Positions 35,291-46,600 of a stretch of 64,000 nucleotides of DNA are shown piece after piece. Each line of letters begins with the position of its first letter. The stretch's first letter is position 1. The notes beneath the pieces are model-generated. The model had not been told where the DNA came from. It saw only the letters and a list, made by a program, of their open reading frames with translations, and ran no database searches. A program made the position numbers and the translations under genes. This stretch comes from Megascapheus bottae (lineage: Eukaryota; Chordata; Mammalia; Rodentia; Geomyidae), in the NCBI GenBank assembly GCA_024803745.1, contig JANJXV010000037.1, forward strand, positions 8,333,501 through 8,397,500, read 5' to 3'.

Positions 35291-35299
35291 CAAAAAAAA

Positions 35300-35816
35300 A
35301 CCTTTCAAACCCCATTTCATATGGAAATGGAAAGACTTGGAAAAAATCATATTAAGTGAAGTAAGCCAGACCCAAAGGAACATAGGCTCAATGGTTTCCC
35401 TCATTTGTAATAATTAGTACATATCTAGGACTCTCCTAGCAGAGGATTATAACAGCTCAAAACCTAGGTACATAAGGCCTTATAGGATGAGATTAAATGA
35501 AAGGATCTCTAGGAAATGGAAACAAGAGCTTTATCTTGAGTGATTGTTGTTCTTAATGTACTATGTTATTTCTCTTCTCTTTTTTTTTTTGCCCTTATGG
35601 TTAATCTCATTGTTATACTGTATCTGTCTGTGTTACCTGGTATATTGTTTACTTGTTTATTTGAAATAGTAAAGGGGGGGGACAAGATGATTGGGAGGGG
35701 TTGGGGAGAGGGACATGGGGACAAAACATGAGAGGCTATCAGTGTGTGAGAAGTACTATACCTACGAATTTAACTGTAACCCCACTATATATTATCCACA
35801 CAATAAAAAGAAAAGC
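35300..35816 (+). mobile_element. 5'-truncated L1-type LINE: ORF2 end and 3' UTR
   Basis: The first bases encode the L1 ORF2 C-terminal signature W-K-D-L-E...I-L-S-E-V-S-Q-T-Q, ending in a stop at about 35417. A 400-bp 3' UTR with a G-rich tract (about 35678-35720) and an 'aataaaaag' end follows. The 3' UTR differs from that at 53092-53714, so it is another subfamily. Confidence 0.75.
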
Positions 35817-36025
35817 ACTCTCAAGCCCTATTGGTATAATCTGACACAAAAATGTTTTCTGAGACTTTCATAAATGCCTTTTCTTTATTGCAAGTCACAT
35901 TAACTTTTAAATAAGAATATACAGATGGGTATACACCAGTTATCCAAGCACTTGGTATCATAAATTTGAGGTCAGCCTAAATGCCACAGTGAGACCATCT
36001 CTACAAAAAAAATCCATAAAGCAAG

Positions 36026-36296
36026 CCAGGCGCAGTGGCTTATGCCTGTAATCCTAGCTACTCAGGAGGCTGAGATCTGAGGATCAAAATGACCTGAGAC
36101 CCTCATCTCCGATTAACCTCTAGAAAATGGGAAATGGGACTTGGCTGAAGAGTTAGGGTGGTAGCTTGGAGCGGAAGAGCTCACGGACAAGGCCCAGGCC
36201 CAAGAGTAGGGTGGTAGCCTTGAGCTGAATAGCTCAGGGACAGTGCCCAGGCTGAGTTCAAGCCCCAAGACCCACCAAAAAAACAAAAAAACAAAA
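36026..36296 (+). mobile_element. SINE-B with tandemly duplicated tail module
   Basis: Full-length SINE-B ('ggcgcagtggcttatgcctg' to 'agcccc'). The tail module starting 'gggtggtagc' occurs twice, at 36156 and 36209, a 53-bp period. The same duplication is present at 51398-51500 and 58780-58880, which suggests a distinct subfamily. Confidence 0.8.
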
Positions 36297-36723
36297 CCAT
36301 AAAGCAACCAACAGATCAGAATGCAGAAGACTTGGTATTCCTGTTTGTTTTCCAAGAAACCTACCTTCTGTGTATGATAGAACCCCAAACAGAATTCCTA
36401 TGCTAATTCCAGATGTTGAAGGGCAGCAGTGAAGTGACCAATTACAGGTGTTACTCAGTGCTCTTACATGACACCAAGTGCTGTTTTAGGCAGTAATTTG
36501 ACTGCCTTGCTGCCTTGCTGTATATTTCATTTGAGTGAGTAGAAAAATGGAACAAAGCAAACAACTATTTTATAAACCAATGGCTTCTAAACTTAAAACA
36601 ACCACAATAAGCAGAGACAAGGAAGAATGAAAAATCCACAGCCTCTATTGCTTTTGCCAATCAAAAAATGCAAGCCAAAAAATTAAGCACTAACATACAG
36701 TAAAAGGTGCTACACAAGAGACA

Positions 36724-36729
36724 TTTATT
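36724..36729 (-). terminator. Ndfip1: Distal polyadenylation signal AATAAA of Ndfip1
   Basis: The complement reads AATAAA. It is followed 13-16 bases later by 'gtagca', a plausible CA cleavage point, and then a T-rich stretch. Confidence 0.75.
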
Positions 36730-37568
36730 AATATTCTGTTGTATTTACAGTTTTAATATGGCAAACCAAGGTAAATTACCACTTGGGTAGAAAGCACATC
36801 ATTCTACACTTATAACAAATAGATTTCTGCTAACACATTGTAAAAGCAAGTAGTACAGTATGTTAGGGATCATCTCAAAAGTTCCACACTAATTCCTTCT
36901 TTACTCCTAGTACCTGATCCACTTAGATTCTAATCATACATAGATCAAGAATTACACTTTATTAAGCTGCATTTATCTTTGTTCTTTCTATTTTATACAG
37001 TGACAACACTTTAAAATTCCTTAGGTATATGTCACAGAACAAAAAGGTACTGCAAAGTTTTGAATACAGATAATGAAAAGAGAATACTTATTTACCAATA
37101 AAGAACATATTTTTTTTATCACTCCTTAAATGTATTTTACACTATGATTTTGACTTCAGGTGCTTACACATAGTACAACTGAATAATTTCTAGATTAACA
37201 GTAAATATGGATTATGTGTAGAAATGCAGTCATAACCAAAATCTTAACTTTTGAGAAAACCCCTTTAAAACAGTCAGCTGTATACATATCTTACACTAAA
37301 ATCTTTAATTCCATTCATTCCAAATTCAGTTTGAAATGGAAAATGAAAAAAAGCAAGATTGCCCCCTACTGACTACAGGGACATGGCTCATGCTACTTAA
37401 AACAACTACAAACAATATATAAGGCATTATTAATACATCACAGACTTGATTGCAAGAGCTTTGTCAAACATTAACCACTAATGATTCAATGATTACAGAA
37501 TTCTGCATTAACTATTAAAATTTTACACCTAGGAACAAATAGAGAGAAATGATCTTCTTCAACAGCAC

Positions 37569-37574
37569 TTTATT
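37569..37574 (-). terminator. Ndfip1: Possible proximal polyadenylation signal
   Basis: A second AATAAA on the minus strand lies about 117 bases into the last exon, after 'ctttaaaa'. Use of it would give a very short 3' UTR. Only the hexamer supports this. Confidence 0.4.
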
Positions 37575-38433
37575 TTTTAAAGCAGGTGATTATTTCTCTG
37601 TGTTCTGCATCTTGATTCACTTCCTGCAGGTGTCCTCTTGCTTCTTGAGAGGGAATTCATAAACGCAGGAAGGCCCTTGCCAGAAAACATCTGCCAGAAA
37701 AGGATATTGAGTAGTGAAATTCTAGTTAGCTTGTTATTTTGGCTAGAGAAGGATGTAGTCACAAAAGAAGACAGGATGTTTGGAGATACGAGAAGTTCAT
37801 TTTAACATAGTTTTAAGATTACTATACACTGACCTCATAGTACTGAATAAACATTCCATTTTCAGTTCTTAACATTATCAAGGCCTCCAGAAATAGAAAG
37901 AATGGGGTCAGAAATTTTGCTCTGTTCTCTCTTCTAACAAAAGAATAGAAGTAGCCATTCTTCACCCTACACTTAACCCTGTAAATTTGAACAGAGCTCC
38001 AGTGACAGGTAATTTTCCAAATATACCTGATGCAACTATTTACCAATCAGAAAACACTGCTACTGTTTACCAAACAGATAAGACATGAAGTGGAAGTAAA
38101 TGGTCTCATATTGTATTTAACAGACCAAAGCAAAGATTAAAAGAAAAAAGTGTAAGCTCAGAGATCCCACAAATACATGTTTTTAGAGCAAGTTTTCTTT
38201 AAAAGCCAATGTACTTGGTGGACATATTTCTCTGAAAATAACCAATATATTTAGCCCCTAATTTTAATAGGCATGACTGAAGTACATACTTTCAAACTAA
38301 TGTCCATACTTTTCCCACAGGGCCTGTAACCCATCCCAGGTGTCTAACAGGCTAAGGCAAGTGCTCGACCACTGACACACATCCTCCTACCCCATACATA
38401 CATTGCTTTATTAGTTCTCAAAGAAATAACTTT

Positions 38434-38571
38434 GAGGGCTGGGAGTGTGGTCTAGTGGTAGAGTGTTCGCCTAGCATGCATGAATACCAGAGTTCACATA
38501 AAAAAAAAAAAAGAAGACAGAAGTGATGCTATGGCTCAAGTGGTAGAGCTTTAGCCTTGAGAAAGCTGGCG
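38434..38571 (+). mobile_element. SINE-A, truncated at its 3' end
   Basis: The head is complete except for the B-box end, which is replaced by a 12-A run. The tail stops at 'ccttgagaaagctggc' and passes straight into (GGAA)n. Confidence 0.75.
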
Positions 38572-38653
38572 AAGGAAGGAAGGAAGGAAGGAAGGAAGGA
38601 AGGAAGGAAGGAAGGAAGGAAGGAAGGAAGGAAGGAAGGAAGGAAGGAAGGAA
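38571..38653. repeat. (GGAA)n microsatellite
   Basis: About 20 perfect GGAA/AAGG units at a SINE-A breakpoint, inside an Ndfip1 intron. GGAA is also the core of ETS-factor sites; no function is implied by that alone. Confidence 0.95.
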
Positions 38654-38847
38654 CTTTGAAAAATTACAACTCCCTACCATAATGCTAGAAAGAAACACAT
38701 ATTAACTACTTTACTGAGAAACTACTTGGTGGTTCCCAGCTCCAAGCAGCAATTCCATGCGCTCATCTCTAGTCTCTTAGCTCACTTTTCCATCCTTCTC
38801 TGCAAATTACTATAATCAAGAAACTTTTTTTCTACTCGCCCCACCCC

Positions 38848-39028
38848 CAGTAGGGCTCAAACTATGCCTGAGCATTTTAACTCCAGGACAGTACCACTCC
38901 AGTTGTCTGGTAATTAATTGGAGATGAAGAGTCTCAAGTGCTTTACTGCCCAGCCTGGCTTTGAACTACAATCCTCAGATCACAGCCTCCTAAGCAGCTA
39001 GGATTACAGGTATGAGCCACCTCCCAGC
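38848..39028 (-). mobile_element. SINE-B, 3' truncated
   Basis: 'taattaattggagatgaaga', 'gcctggctttgaactacaat' and 'gcagctaggattacaggtat' in antisense order. Confidence 0.75.
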
Positions 39029-39788
39029 TTCTATTTTTTTTCTTAAGTCTACTGCATGCATTTTTAAAGGCTGCCAAAATGCAGAGAAGCTATAATACTG
39101 GAGAAAATTAATGTATTTTTATAAAGCCCAACATTTTTCTGAATTAAATTGTGTTTTGTAAACTAGTATTACTGATACAAGGATAGCTTTTATTTAGAAA
39201 GATATAAGCAATTCAAAGACCTCAGAATGTGCAGAAACACGAGACAGGCTTACTGAGAGCTGTGAAAACAAACAGAAATTAAAAAAAAAATCTCTAGACT
39301 GCTATCAAATGGGGATTTCTGCAGTGAATCCTAACCCAAGTAATTTCATTTCTATAGTTTCCACCAGTAGAAGAAAACATATGAAGCAATGGCTGGAGTT
39401 CGTAAGAACATGCACAAGAATGTAGGTGGCCTCCCTCATTCCTTGCTTCACCAACAGTTCTGAAGATTCTTAACGTCAAGTCTGCTACTGACAGTCATTC
39501 CAAATCCCCTAAGAAGACACTCAGGCTACCACAGGTAAAACCTCAATTCAACCCCTTCCCCCCCGCCACCGCCCCCAACCCACACATACACCAACTCCAC
39601 ATGAAAGATTGACTGCTAGTGTCTAGGGCCAGGGCACCATCCAGATCCATTTGACTAGAGTATCACAAAGACACTAGAACTACAAGACAAACACAACTTA
39701 GGGACCGTGGATATCTTTTTTAACTGTGATTTTTTCCCCCTAAGGAAAAAGTCCACTAGAAATACCATTTCTACTGTCTTGCTATCTT

Positions 39789-39978
39789 TTTTTTTTTTTT
39801 TTTTTGCCAGTCCTGGGCTTGAGCTCTGGGCCTGAGCACTGTCCTTGGACTTTCTCAAGGCTAGAGCTCTACCACTTGAGCCTCAGCACCACTTCTGGCT
39901 TTTTTCTATGTATGTGGTACTGAGGAATCAAACCCGGGTCTTCATACGTGCTAGGCAAGCACTCTACCACTAGGCCCC
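39789..39978 (-). mobile_element. SINE-A, full length, young
   Basis: T-run, 'gccagtcctgggcttgagct' to 'ctctaccactaggcccc'. A perfect 15-bp target-site duplication 'ctgtcttgctatctt' flanks it (39774-39788 and 39979-39993). The last head bases are missing, a small 5' truncation. Confidence 0.9.
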
Positions 39979-40297
39979 CTGTCTTGCTATCTTACAATAC
40001 AGTCCATTAAATCAAACTTTACCCTTCAGGATATCTTCCTTTGATAAAATAAGCTGACTAGGATACAGGATCATATTTTAATGATCAACTGCTTATTAAT
40101 GCCAGAGCTTAAAAACTGTTTTCCCAGAAGCTGATGAGAGTGGAGCACACCTATTATCGTCGGGATGCTCAAGCAGGAGGATCTCTACTTCAGTGCCAGC
40201 TTGGGTTATACTAAGACCGCAGCAAAGCAATTTTTTAAAAGGTAAATATTTTCCTTCTATTTCAGAGCTTTTGGTCTACAAGAGCTTTTGGTACAAG

Positions 40298-40648
40298 CCG
40301 AGCGCGGTGGTTCACGCCTGTAATCCTAGCTACTCAGGAGGCTGAGATTACTGTCCTTGGACTTTCTCAAGGCTAGAGCTCTACCACTTGAGCCTCAGCA
40401 CCACTTCCGGCTTTTTTCTATGTATGTGGTACCGAGGAATCGAACCTGGGTCTTCATGCATGCTAGGCAAGCACTTTAACCACTAGGCCAAACTCCCGGC
40501 CCATAGACTCTTATCTCCAATTAACCTCTAGAAAATGGAAGTGGGGCTTTAGCTCAAGAGTAGGGTGGTAGCATTGAGCTGAAGAGTTCAGGGACAGCGC
40601 ACAGGCTGAGTTCAAGCCCCAAGACCCACAGAAAGAAAAAAAAAAATT
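40298..40648 (+). mobile_element. SINE-B with an antisense SINE-A fragment replacing its centre
   Basis: A SINE-B head ('gagcgcggtggttcacgcct' to 40349) is joined to an antisense SINE-A piece (40350-40502), then the SINE-B resumes at 'agactcttatctccaatt'. The SINE-A piece lacks its A-tail and the last 35 or so bases of the tail. The SINE-B bases normally found between the two breakpoints are gone, and no target-site duplication is visible. That is unlike an ordinary insertion. Confidence 0.8.
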
Positions 40649-40649
40649 C

Positions 40650-43320
40650 CTGCCTGATCTTTCTGACAAGGAGCTTATAGTCAGGTTGTCATTAGGGCTA
40701 TCACTATCAAAGAAAGCAGGAGTCAAAAAAAGAAAGCCTTCAAGTGTCACCTGATGGTGTCCAGCCCCTTTTTCTAACTGAACTAAATTTCTTGGAACCA
40801 TAGAAGCAAATTTTCTACATCTGGATCTGGATAGAGAGGTCTTATCCCTTTCAACCGATAAGGGGCATTGGATTCCATGGATATTACATCAGGTTCCCTC
40901 TGGGGATCTCTGGAGAATGGATAAAAGAGCTATTAGACTTGTAAATACTGCTTTAAATCCCCCAAGTCTCTTAATTCTGGAGCTCTGAATCCTCTCTGAG
41001 CATATCAGGAATGGTCCAAATCAACCAGGGTATTGACACTGAGGAGGAAAGCAAATAAATGCTATCATGCCCTTCAATGAGGAGGATGCACACCTGTGCA
41101 CACATTTTTCACAACACCTAAAGGACCCAGAATTAGTGTTACCTGGCTGCTGACTTCAAACTGCTGTCACAGAACTGTTATTCAGGACTGCTAGCTTCAA
41201 ATCATAGTTCTATAGATGCATTGCTTTAAATTTATAACACTTGTATATTTTAAATGACCTTAAGAAATCAAACAAAATTCCCATTCAGGTCCTTCAGTCT
41301 TTCTCTTCACCTGACCACTATTTTTTATGCATTAGAAGCACATTGAAAACAAAGAAGCACATTGAAAACAATATGCAATTCTCTAGTAAAGACTCAAATT
41401 TCCTTCTAACTTATAATGAATAGACAAAAGGATATTCCCAGTCCATTGAGAAGTTCAGAGGTATCATTTACTGCTACCCATATAGAGTATCAGGAAAGAA
41501 ATTTGTTCCCTCATGGTATTTTGAGCAGCCAGGAGAAACTTGTAAGTGACTTAACAAGCTTGAGGAGGACTCATAAGTAACCTAAGTATTAACTTTTGAT
41601 TGTTGGTAGCTAAGAATGAAACCTAAGGCTAAGAACTTGAGCATAATCAGAAATACAGATGAAAAATGACAAGAACTGAATAAAGTTACACAGAATATTT
41701 GATAAGAACCTCAGAGTTAGGATGTCTCAGACACAAAGATACACTACAAGCCTTCGATTCCATGCCAGGGGGTGGTGTACACTGTGTCCTGATTGTGTGA
41801 TCGAGTTCAAATTCATGACATGTCACACATTTTTAAAGATGTAAGTTCCCCCTTAAAAAAAAAAAAGCCATAAGCACAAAGTATATATTCTCTTGAAGAA
41901 ACCAACTTCAATACAAGCTTATGCCACGTTTTAATTAAGTAATCTAATTAAGCACATAAAATGTACAATACCACTATCTGACACATGGAAAACTTTTAGC
42001 ATTACTTTTATTATGTACTGCTTGAATTCATGGTGTCATCATATTATTCTGTTGCTTAAAAGCTCTCAAAGCTTGCTCCATTACCTGGCAAAGTAAATAT
42101 GCTTTCTCTTCTTGAATCATATACTGAGGCCACTAGTCTTCAAACTTGAGACCTCCACTCTTAATATATATTACTTATACAAAGCATGATGCCCACCAGA
42201 AAATATGCCAACTTATCACTGGAATAAAAGGCAGTCCACAACTCTGATGGCTGCACTGGAGATGGGCTAAAGCACTCATTTAAGAACAAATTCCACCTGG
42301 CTTTCTGGCCTTGGTCTTCCAGAGTCCTTCCTAAGCCCTTGTACTTCCCTGCCTCTATTTCTGCTTTTTATCTGGCCTCACATAAACCCACAAACCCATC
42401 CATCAGTTAAAATTTTACTTTTCCCCCCTTGGTAGTGGGGCTTGGGCTTAGGGCCTACTCAAAAAATTCCACCTTTGTCACAACTGCTGTGTAACTGCAT
42501 TACAAAGCCTTGCCTGGGGCTCTACTCGACCAACCTCTTTAAGTGTTCAAGGATCCAGTCCATCACTCAGCTCCCCAAAAGCGTAAGAAGCAAAGAACCA
42601 AGTCTGAAAAGGCCTAGGTTGTATTGACAAAGAGATCTTTGGTGTACTCTCTCTTTCTCGAGGCCCTCCACTCTTTCTGTACTGGCTGTGGATCAATCCC
42701 TAGCTATGTGTGAATCAAAGAACCTTGGCAGAGTTTATTCTTCCTGTTTCAGGCAAGGAGAAAGGAACTTTCTTCCCTTCCTTTCCTTGGATTTGATCTC
42801 CCTCACCATCAGAATGTCTATCTTAGTATAAACATGAAGAAAGGTGACAAAAAAGATTTAACAATTAAAAATGAAAACTTTACTTTGTGGGATTATCAGC
42901 AGCTCAAGTGAAAGGAAGTCCTAAAATCTCTTCTAGTCCATTCGCACTGTGGAGGGGTTAAGGAGTTCTGAGAGGAGGGAAGAGCACATGGGCCTGGAAG
43001 GTCCCTTCTGAATGGTATCTTCTAAAACTATTATGGTAAACATGGCTGGAGGTGCAAGATTTAATCAAGCTATCAGGGTACTGGACCTTCTGGTGACTAC
43101 TACTAAGATCCTTGCCTCTCTCCCATTGTAAAATATGAGCAGGTTTGCCTTCACAAACTCCTATCCTTAATAAACTAAAAACTGCCAAAAGGCAGAAACT
43201 ATGCCTTTCTTTCCTTCCCTGTATGCCCCACCATAAATCCTTACTCAAAAACTGAATGGAAATCTGCAACGTACCACATGACAGACTGGGAACAGAATCT
43301 TTAAAAATTATATATAGCTG
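40650..43320. other. Unique intronic sequence
   Basis: Long stretch of Ndfip1 intron with few recognisable repeats. It holds a perfect 19-bp tandem duplication at 41334-41371. The 103-codon minus frame at 42958-43269 has no domain I recognise. Confidence 0.45.
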
Positions 43321-43323
43321 TAC

Positions 43324-43429
43324 CTTTAATAAATAAAGAGAACTCTGGTCCTGGGGAGATTTGAGAAAGTTTCTGGCATCTTCCGAACTTTTGCATAATT
43401 GATAAATCCTCTGAGAAACAGGAGAAAAC
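43324..43429 (-). CDS. Ndfip1: Ndfip1, last coding exon (residues about 188-221, stop)
   Basis: Acceptor AG at 43431-43430. The frame 'gt ttt ctc ctg' completes a split Gly codon and encodes the end of membrane span 3 and the cytosolic or luminal tail, ...F-I-N-Y-A-K-V-R-K...R-V-L-F-I-Y. The TAA stop is at 43328-43326, followed by only two more exon bases before the donor at 43323-43322. It matches the human C-terminus residue for residue as I recall it. Confidence 0.96.
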
Positions 43430-43782
43430 CTAATTAAAAAAAATCAAGAATGAATTTATGATTTGCATGTTGAGTCCCCTCTCCAGAAATATCCCTTCTG
43501 ATAGCAATACTTTTACATTTTTTTTTTGCAGGCTATTAAAACAACTTCCAACCAGAATCTCCAAGGGATCTATGTACTAAAATATCCATTCCTCAGGGAA
43601 AAAGCATAATCTCAAGAGCCAAATGTCCTTTTTTTGCTTATTCAAAATAAAATCTGTTTGCAAAAGAAGTAAAAAATTAAATGAAGACAAATGTTCTCCT
43701 TTGGAGGCCTTATTGAGATTAAAAAAGCACTCCAATTCCCAAAAGAGGGCAAATTAATAACTGTGATTTTCTTTAAAAAAAA

Positions 43783-44250
43783 AAAAAAAATCTAACCTTC
43801 CTTGTGAGATTTCTTCTTCTGCCAGTACATTATGTTGTCCACTAGATGTCAGCACCCCCTTACCTACTACAGCAAGTCTTATGCTCTCTTTTAATTAAAG
43901 CTGATTTTGTATAACTGCATACATTTACAGAGGTTGCATCTTTTAAAACAGTATGGTGGGTAGTGATGTGCCCGTCAACAAAAACTCACTCCTGACCCTC
44001 TTCCTTCAGAGATGCATGCAGAGTTCTAGCAGACTTTAAACCCCGTGTATAATTAATATACTTATAACTTTATATAAATAAAAATAATCACAATGACTCT
44101 CCTAGAAACCTGTACTCCTCAACAGTCAACTCCATTCACCTGCTCCCTCCTTTCTTTTCCAAGCCCTAGGTACTTTCGGACACTTTTTATAACATACCCA
44201 GGGTGAAAAACTCTTACTTTTATTATAATATACCCAGGGTGAAATGCCCA
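43783..44250. other. Intronic unique sequence with short direct repeat
   Basis: A-run near 43777-43790. The pair 'atacccagggtgaaa' occurs twice (about 44194-44208 and 44230-44244), a small local duplication of about 36 bp. Confidence 0.5.
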
Positions 44251-44410
44251 GACAGAAGGAAGGACTGGGGGCAACAGCCAAGAGTCATGGCGCCAGGCTC
44301 ATCAAACACCATTCCATTGTGCACCAAAAGCAAAAAAATTGTACAGCAAATATTATCTCTCCATACAATGGGTTAGGTCAAGTTTACAATGCATTTCAAC
44401 TTCAAAAAAA

Positions 44411-44606
44411 TATTGAGTTTGGCCTAGTGGTAGAGTGCAAGCCTAGCATGCCCGAAGGCCCAGGTTCGATTTCTCTGTACCACATACATAGAAAAAAGCT
44501 GGAAGTGGTGCTGTGGCTCCGATGGTAGAGCTCTAGGCCTTGAGAAAACCCAAGGACAGTACTCAGAACCTGAGTTCAAGATCCAAAACTGGCTTAAAAA
44601 AAAAAA
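44411..44606 (+). mobile_element. SINE-A
   Basis: 'gagtttggcctagtggtaga', 'caggttcgatttctctgtac' and tail to 'aaaactggcttaaaa'. A few head bases are missing at its 5' end. Confidence 0.82.
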
Positions 44607-45547
44607 TGTTGAGCCACTCATACAGAATGGTAACAGTAATCAATGAATTCACTTTTAAAGTAATCTATGCCATAAACAATCTGAAAATATGCTTACTATC
44701 ATCTTTTTGGCTCATTTAGGATTTTGGTTAATTTTAGGCTCAGCCTTCCTACTTTTTTCTTTCTCCTGGTGGTCCTAAGAATCAAACCTAGTGCCTTGAG
44801 AACACTAGGGAAGTGTTCTACCTAAATAACCCTGAACCCCAGACTCTCAAAGTATATCATAGAAAATAAGCCACAGAATTACTCTCCCTAAATAGCTTTG
44901 TCAGTACTTTCTTATTTCTATACTTCTGAATAATCAAGCAAGGAAGATAATTACTTTCTCTTTCTCAAATGACATGTCAATGACCATCCATAGTAGAATG
45001 GATGATGCTACTGGGGGAGGACAGAAACAAAGTGATGAATGGCTTATATTTCCAAGTCAAATTTAGGATCAGAAATGGAGAGCTCTGTCAGCTAAGCAAG
45101 GCGGTTCCTGGCTGTAATAAGCCCCGGTTGGGCATAAGTATAGTTTGGGCCAGCCAGATACCTTAGCAACAACATCACCACCTTAATACAGGGAGCAACA
45201 ACAAAGTTCAAGGCAATGTCACAATTATACAATGAGGCAATCATATCAACTTTAACATCTATAATGTAGCCTTGCTATTGCTTTCAAGAATTATGGCAGT
45301 GACAATGATTTTATTATTTCATATGCTTTTCTTTATAAATAATGAAGAAGCCACATTAAAACAATTTATTCCATTGTTCATTTCTTTGTCTTAGTAATTA
45401 GGGAGACTAAAATTTAGGAAAAAGAATATAATCTGAGGACTGACAACCTGAAATGTAGAGAGAGAGAGGAGAGAGGGGGGGAGGGTGGGGCATAAGTCTT
45501 GTTTTTTTTTTTAACCTCTCCCACTTATAAAACAATTCTTATTCTCA

Positions 45548-45625
45548 AGGTTGGGGTGAATCATGGAGTGCTTGCCTAGTTGTGTGCAAGCTCCTGAATT
45601 TGATCTCCAGTACTGAAAAAACAAG
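45548..45625 (+). mobile_element. ID-type SINE monomer (old)
   Basis: 'ggagtgcttgcctagttgtg' and 'gaatttgatctccagtactg' are the A-box-to-B-box span of an ID-like element. Confidence 0.55.
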
Positions 45626-45942
45626 CAGTCCACAAATACATATACATATATATGTATGTATTTCTTAATCTTTCAAAGAATTCCAAAACAGAACTGGTTT
45701 AGACATAAGTTGAAGTTAAGTCTAACAAAGCTTTTACCTTTTCTGTTACCTACTGGCAGATCTAACCAGAGATGACTTATGTACTCAGGAGCTACTTAAA
45801 TTGTTCATAACATGTCAACAGGCAATCCAGGGCTGGTTACCCTTTGTGGCAATAACTTACAACAGAGACTTTGTTAACATGCATGTTACTCTAATGGTAA
45901 CAACATACTCTTCAGGAAAGAAACATTTAAAAAATTTTACTT

Positions 45943-46026
45943 TTAGGGGGGTAGTACTAGGGTTGAACCTGGCCTTTGTACTTACTAGGTAGGTGCATTA
46001 CCACTTGAGCCATATCCCCAGCCCCC
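45943..46026 (-). mobile_element. ID-type SINE monomer (old)
   Basis: 'ctagggttgaacctggcctt' and 'attaccacttgagccatatc' in antisense. It ends about 110 bases from the donor site of the neighbouring Ndfip1 exon. Confidence 0.55.
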
Positions 46027-46136
46027 AAAATTCTACTTTTAATTGATGATACTGAGATACGAGTATACTGTAATAATTTTAATTATTAAATTTAACAAAA
46101 CCACTTCTCTCTTTCTCTTATGTTAAAAGCACTTAC

Positions 46137-46203
46137 CTAAAACCAGGAACACCCACCAGAGCCAGTACTGACCATCAAAGTATCCAGGGAAGTAGGTAGA
46201 AAA
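46137..46203 (-). CDS. Ndfip1: Ndfip1 coding exon (residues about 166-188)
   Basis: 67-bp exon with acceptor 'tttttttcag' and donor 'tta g|gtaagt'. It encodes F-S-T-Y-F-P-G-Y-F-D-G-Q-Y-W-L-W-W-V-F-L-V-L plus the first base of Gly. This is the loop before membrane span 3 and its aromatic-rich start. It is identical to the human segment as I recall it. Confidence 0.96.
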
Positions 46204-46400
46204 CTGAAAAAAAACAAGGCAAACACTTTATAGCAGTTTAACAAATATATTTTCACAACTTAAGGAACAAATACAAGATTTGTATTGTTGTTATACCATT
46301 ACTATTATTTAGGCCCTACAAAAAATTTAAAAGTTATGACAAATAATTTGAAAGTTATGACAAATATAAATCTATTTCTTTTCATAGAAAGTCAACCTTT

Positions 46401-46600
46401 AGGAGTCTGGCCTAGTGGTAGAGTGCTTGCCTGGAATGCACGAAGAGTCGGGTTCGATTCCTCAGTACTATATAAATAGAAAAAAGGTGGAAGTAGTGCT
46501 GAGGCTCAAGTGGTAGAGCTCTAGCCTTGAGAAAGTCCAAGGACAGTGCTCAGGCCCTGAGCTCAAGCCCAGGACTGGCAAACAAAAGAAAACAAAATAA
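46401..46600 (+). mobile_element. SINE-A, full length
   Basis: 'aggagtctggcctagtggta' to 'cccaggactggcaaacaaa'. Flanked by the 12-bp duplication 'agtcaaccttta' (just before 46401 and just after about 46602). Confidence 0.88.

Larger units (their letters stand above)
36709..37690 (-). other. Ndfip1: Ndfip1 last exon, entirely 3' UTR
   Basis: On the minus strand a pyrimidine-rich stretch ending 'ccttttctggcag' precedes exon base 37690, which starts 'atgttttctggcaagggcc'. This agrees with my recollection that in the human mRNA the stop codon is followed at once by this sequence. The block is free of SINEs, unlike its flanks. The distal AATAAA at 36729-36724 sets the 3' end at about 36709; the exact cleavage base is estimated. 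Confidence 0.85.
37691..43323 (-). other. Ndfip1: Ndfip1 intron after the stop codon
   Basis: A 5.6-kb intron from donor 'ag|gtacag' (43323-43322) to acceptor AG (37692-37691). It contains SINE copies, a GGAA repeat and unique sequence. The stop codon ends two bases before this junction, inside the 50-nt zone that normally escapes nonsense-mediated decay. Confidence 0.85.

Noticed and set aside
38571..38653. CRISPR-like or other regular repeat array
   Set aside because: It is a 4-bp microsatellite without spacers. No repeat-spacer structure was found anywhere in the window.
39655..39858. Recurrent short peptide beginning M-R-K-S-K-D-S-A-Q-A, also at 59153-59395 and 61052-61324
   Set aside because: It is the SINE-A tail monomer translated, followed by its A-tail as poly-Lys. 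Repetition reflects SINE copies, not a gene family.
42958..43269. 103-codon minus-strand frame close to the Ndfip1 stop exon, as an alternative Ndfip1 C-terminus
   Set aside because: It is not joined in frame to any Ndfip1 exon by a credible acceptor, and the normal exon with stop at 43328-43326 matches the known protein.
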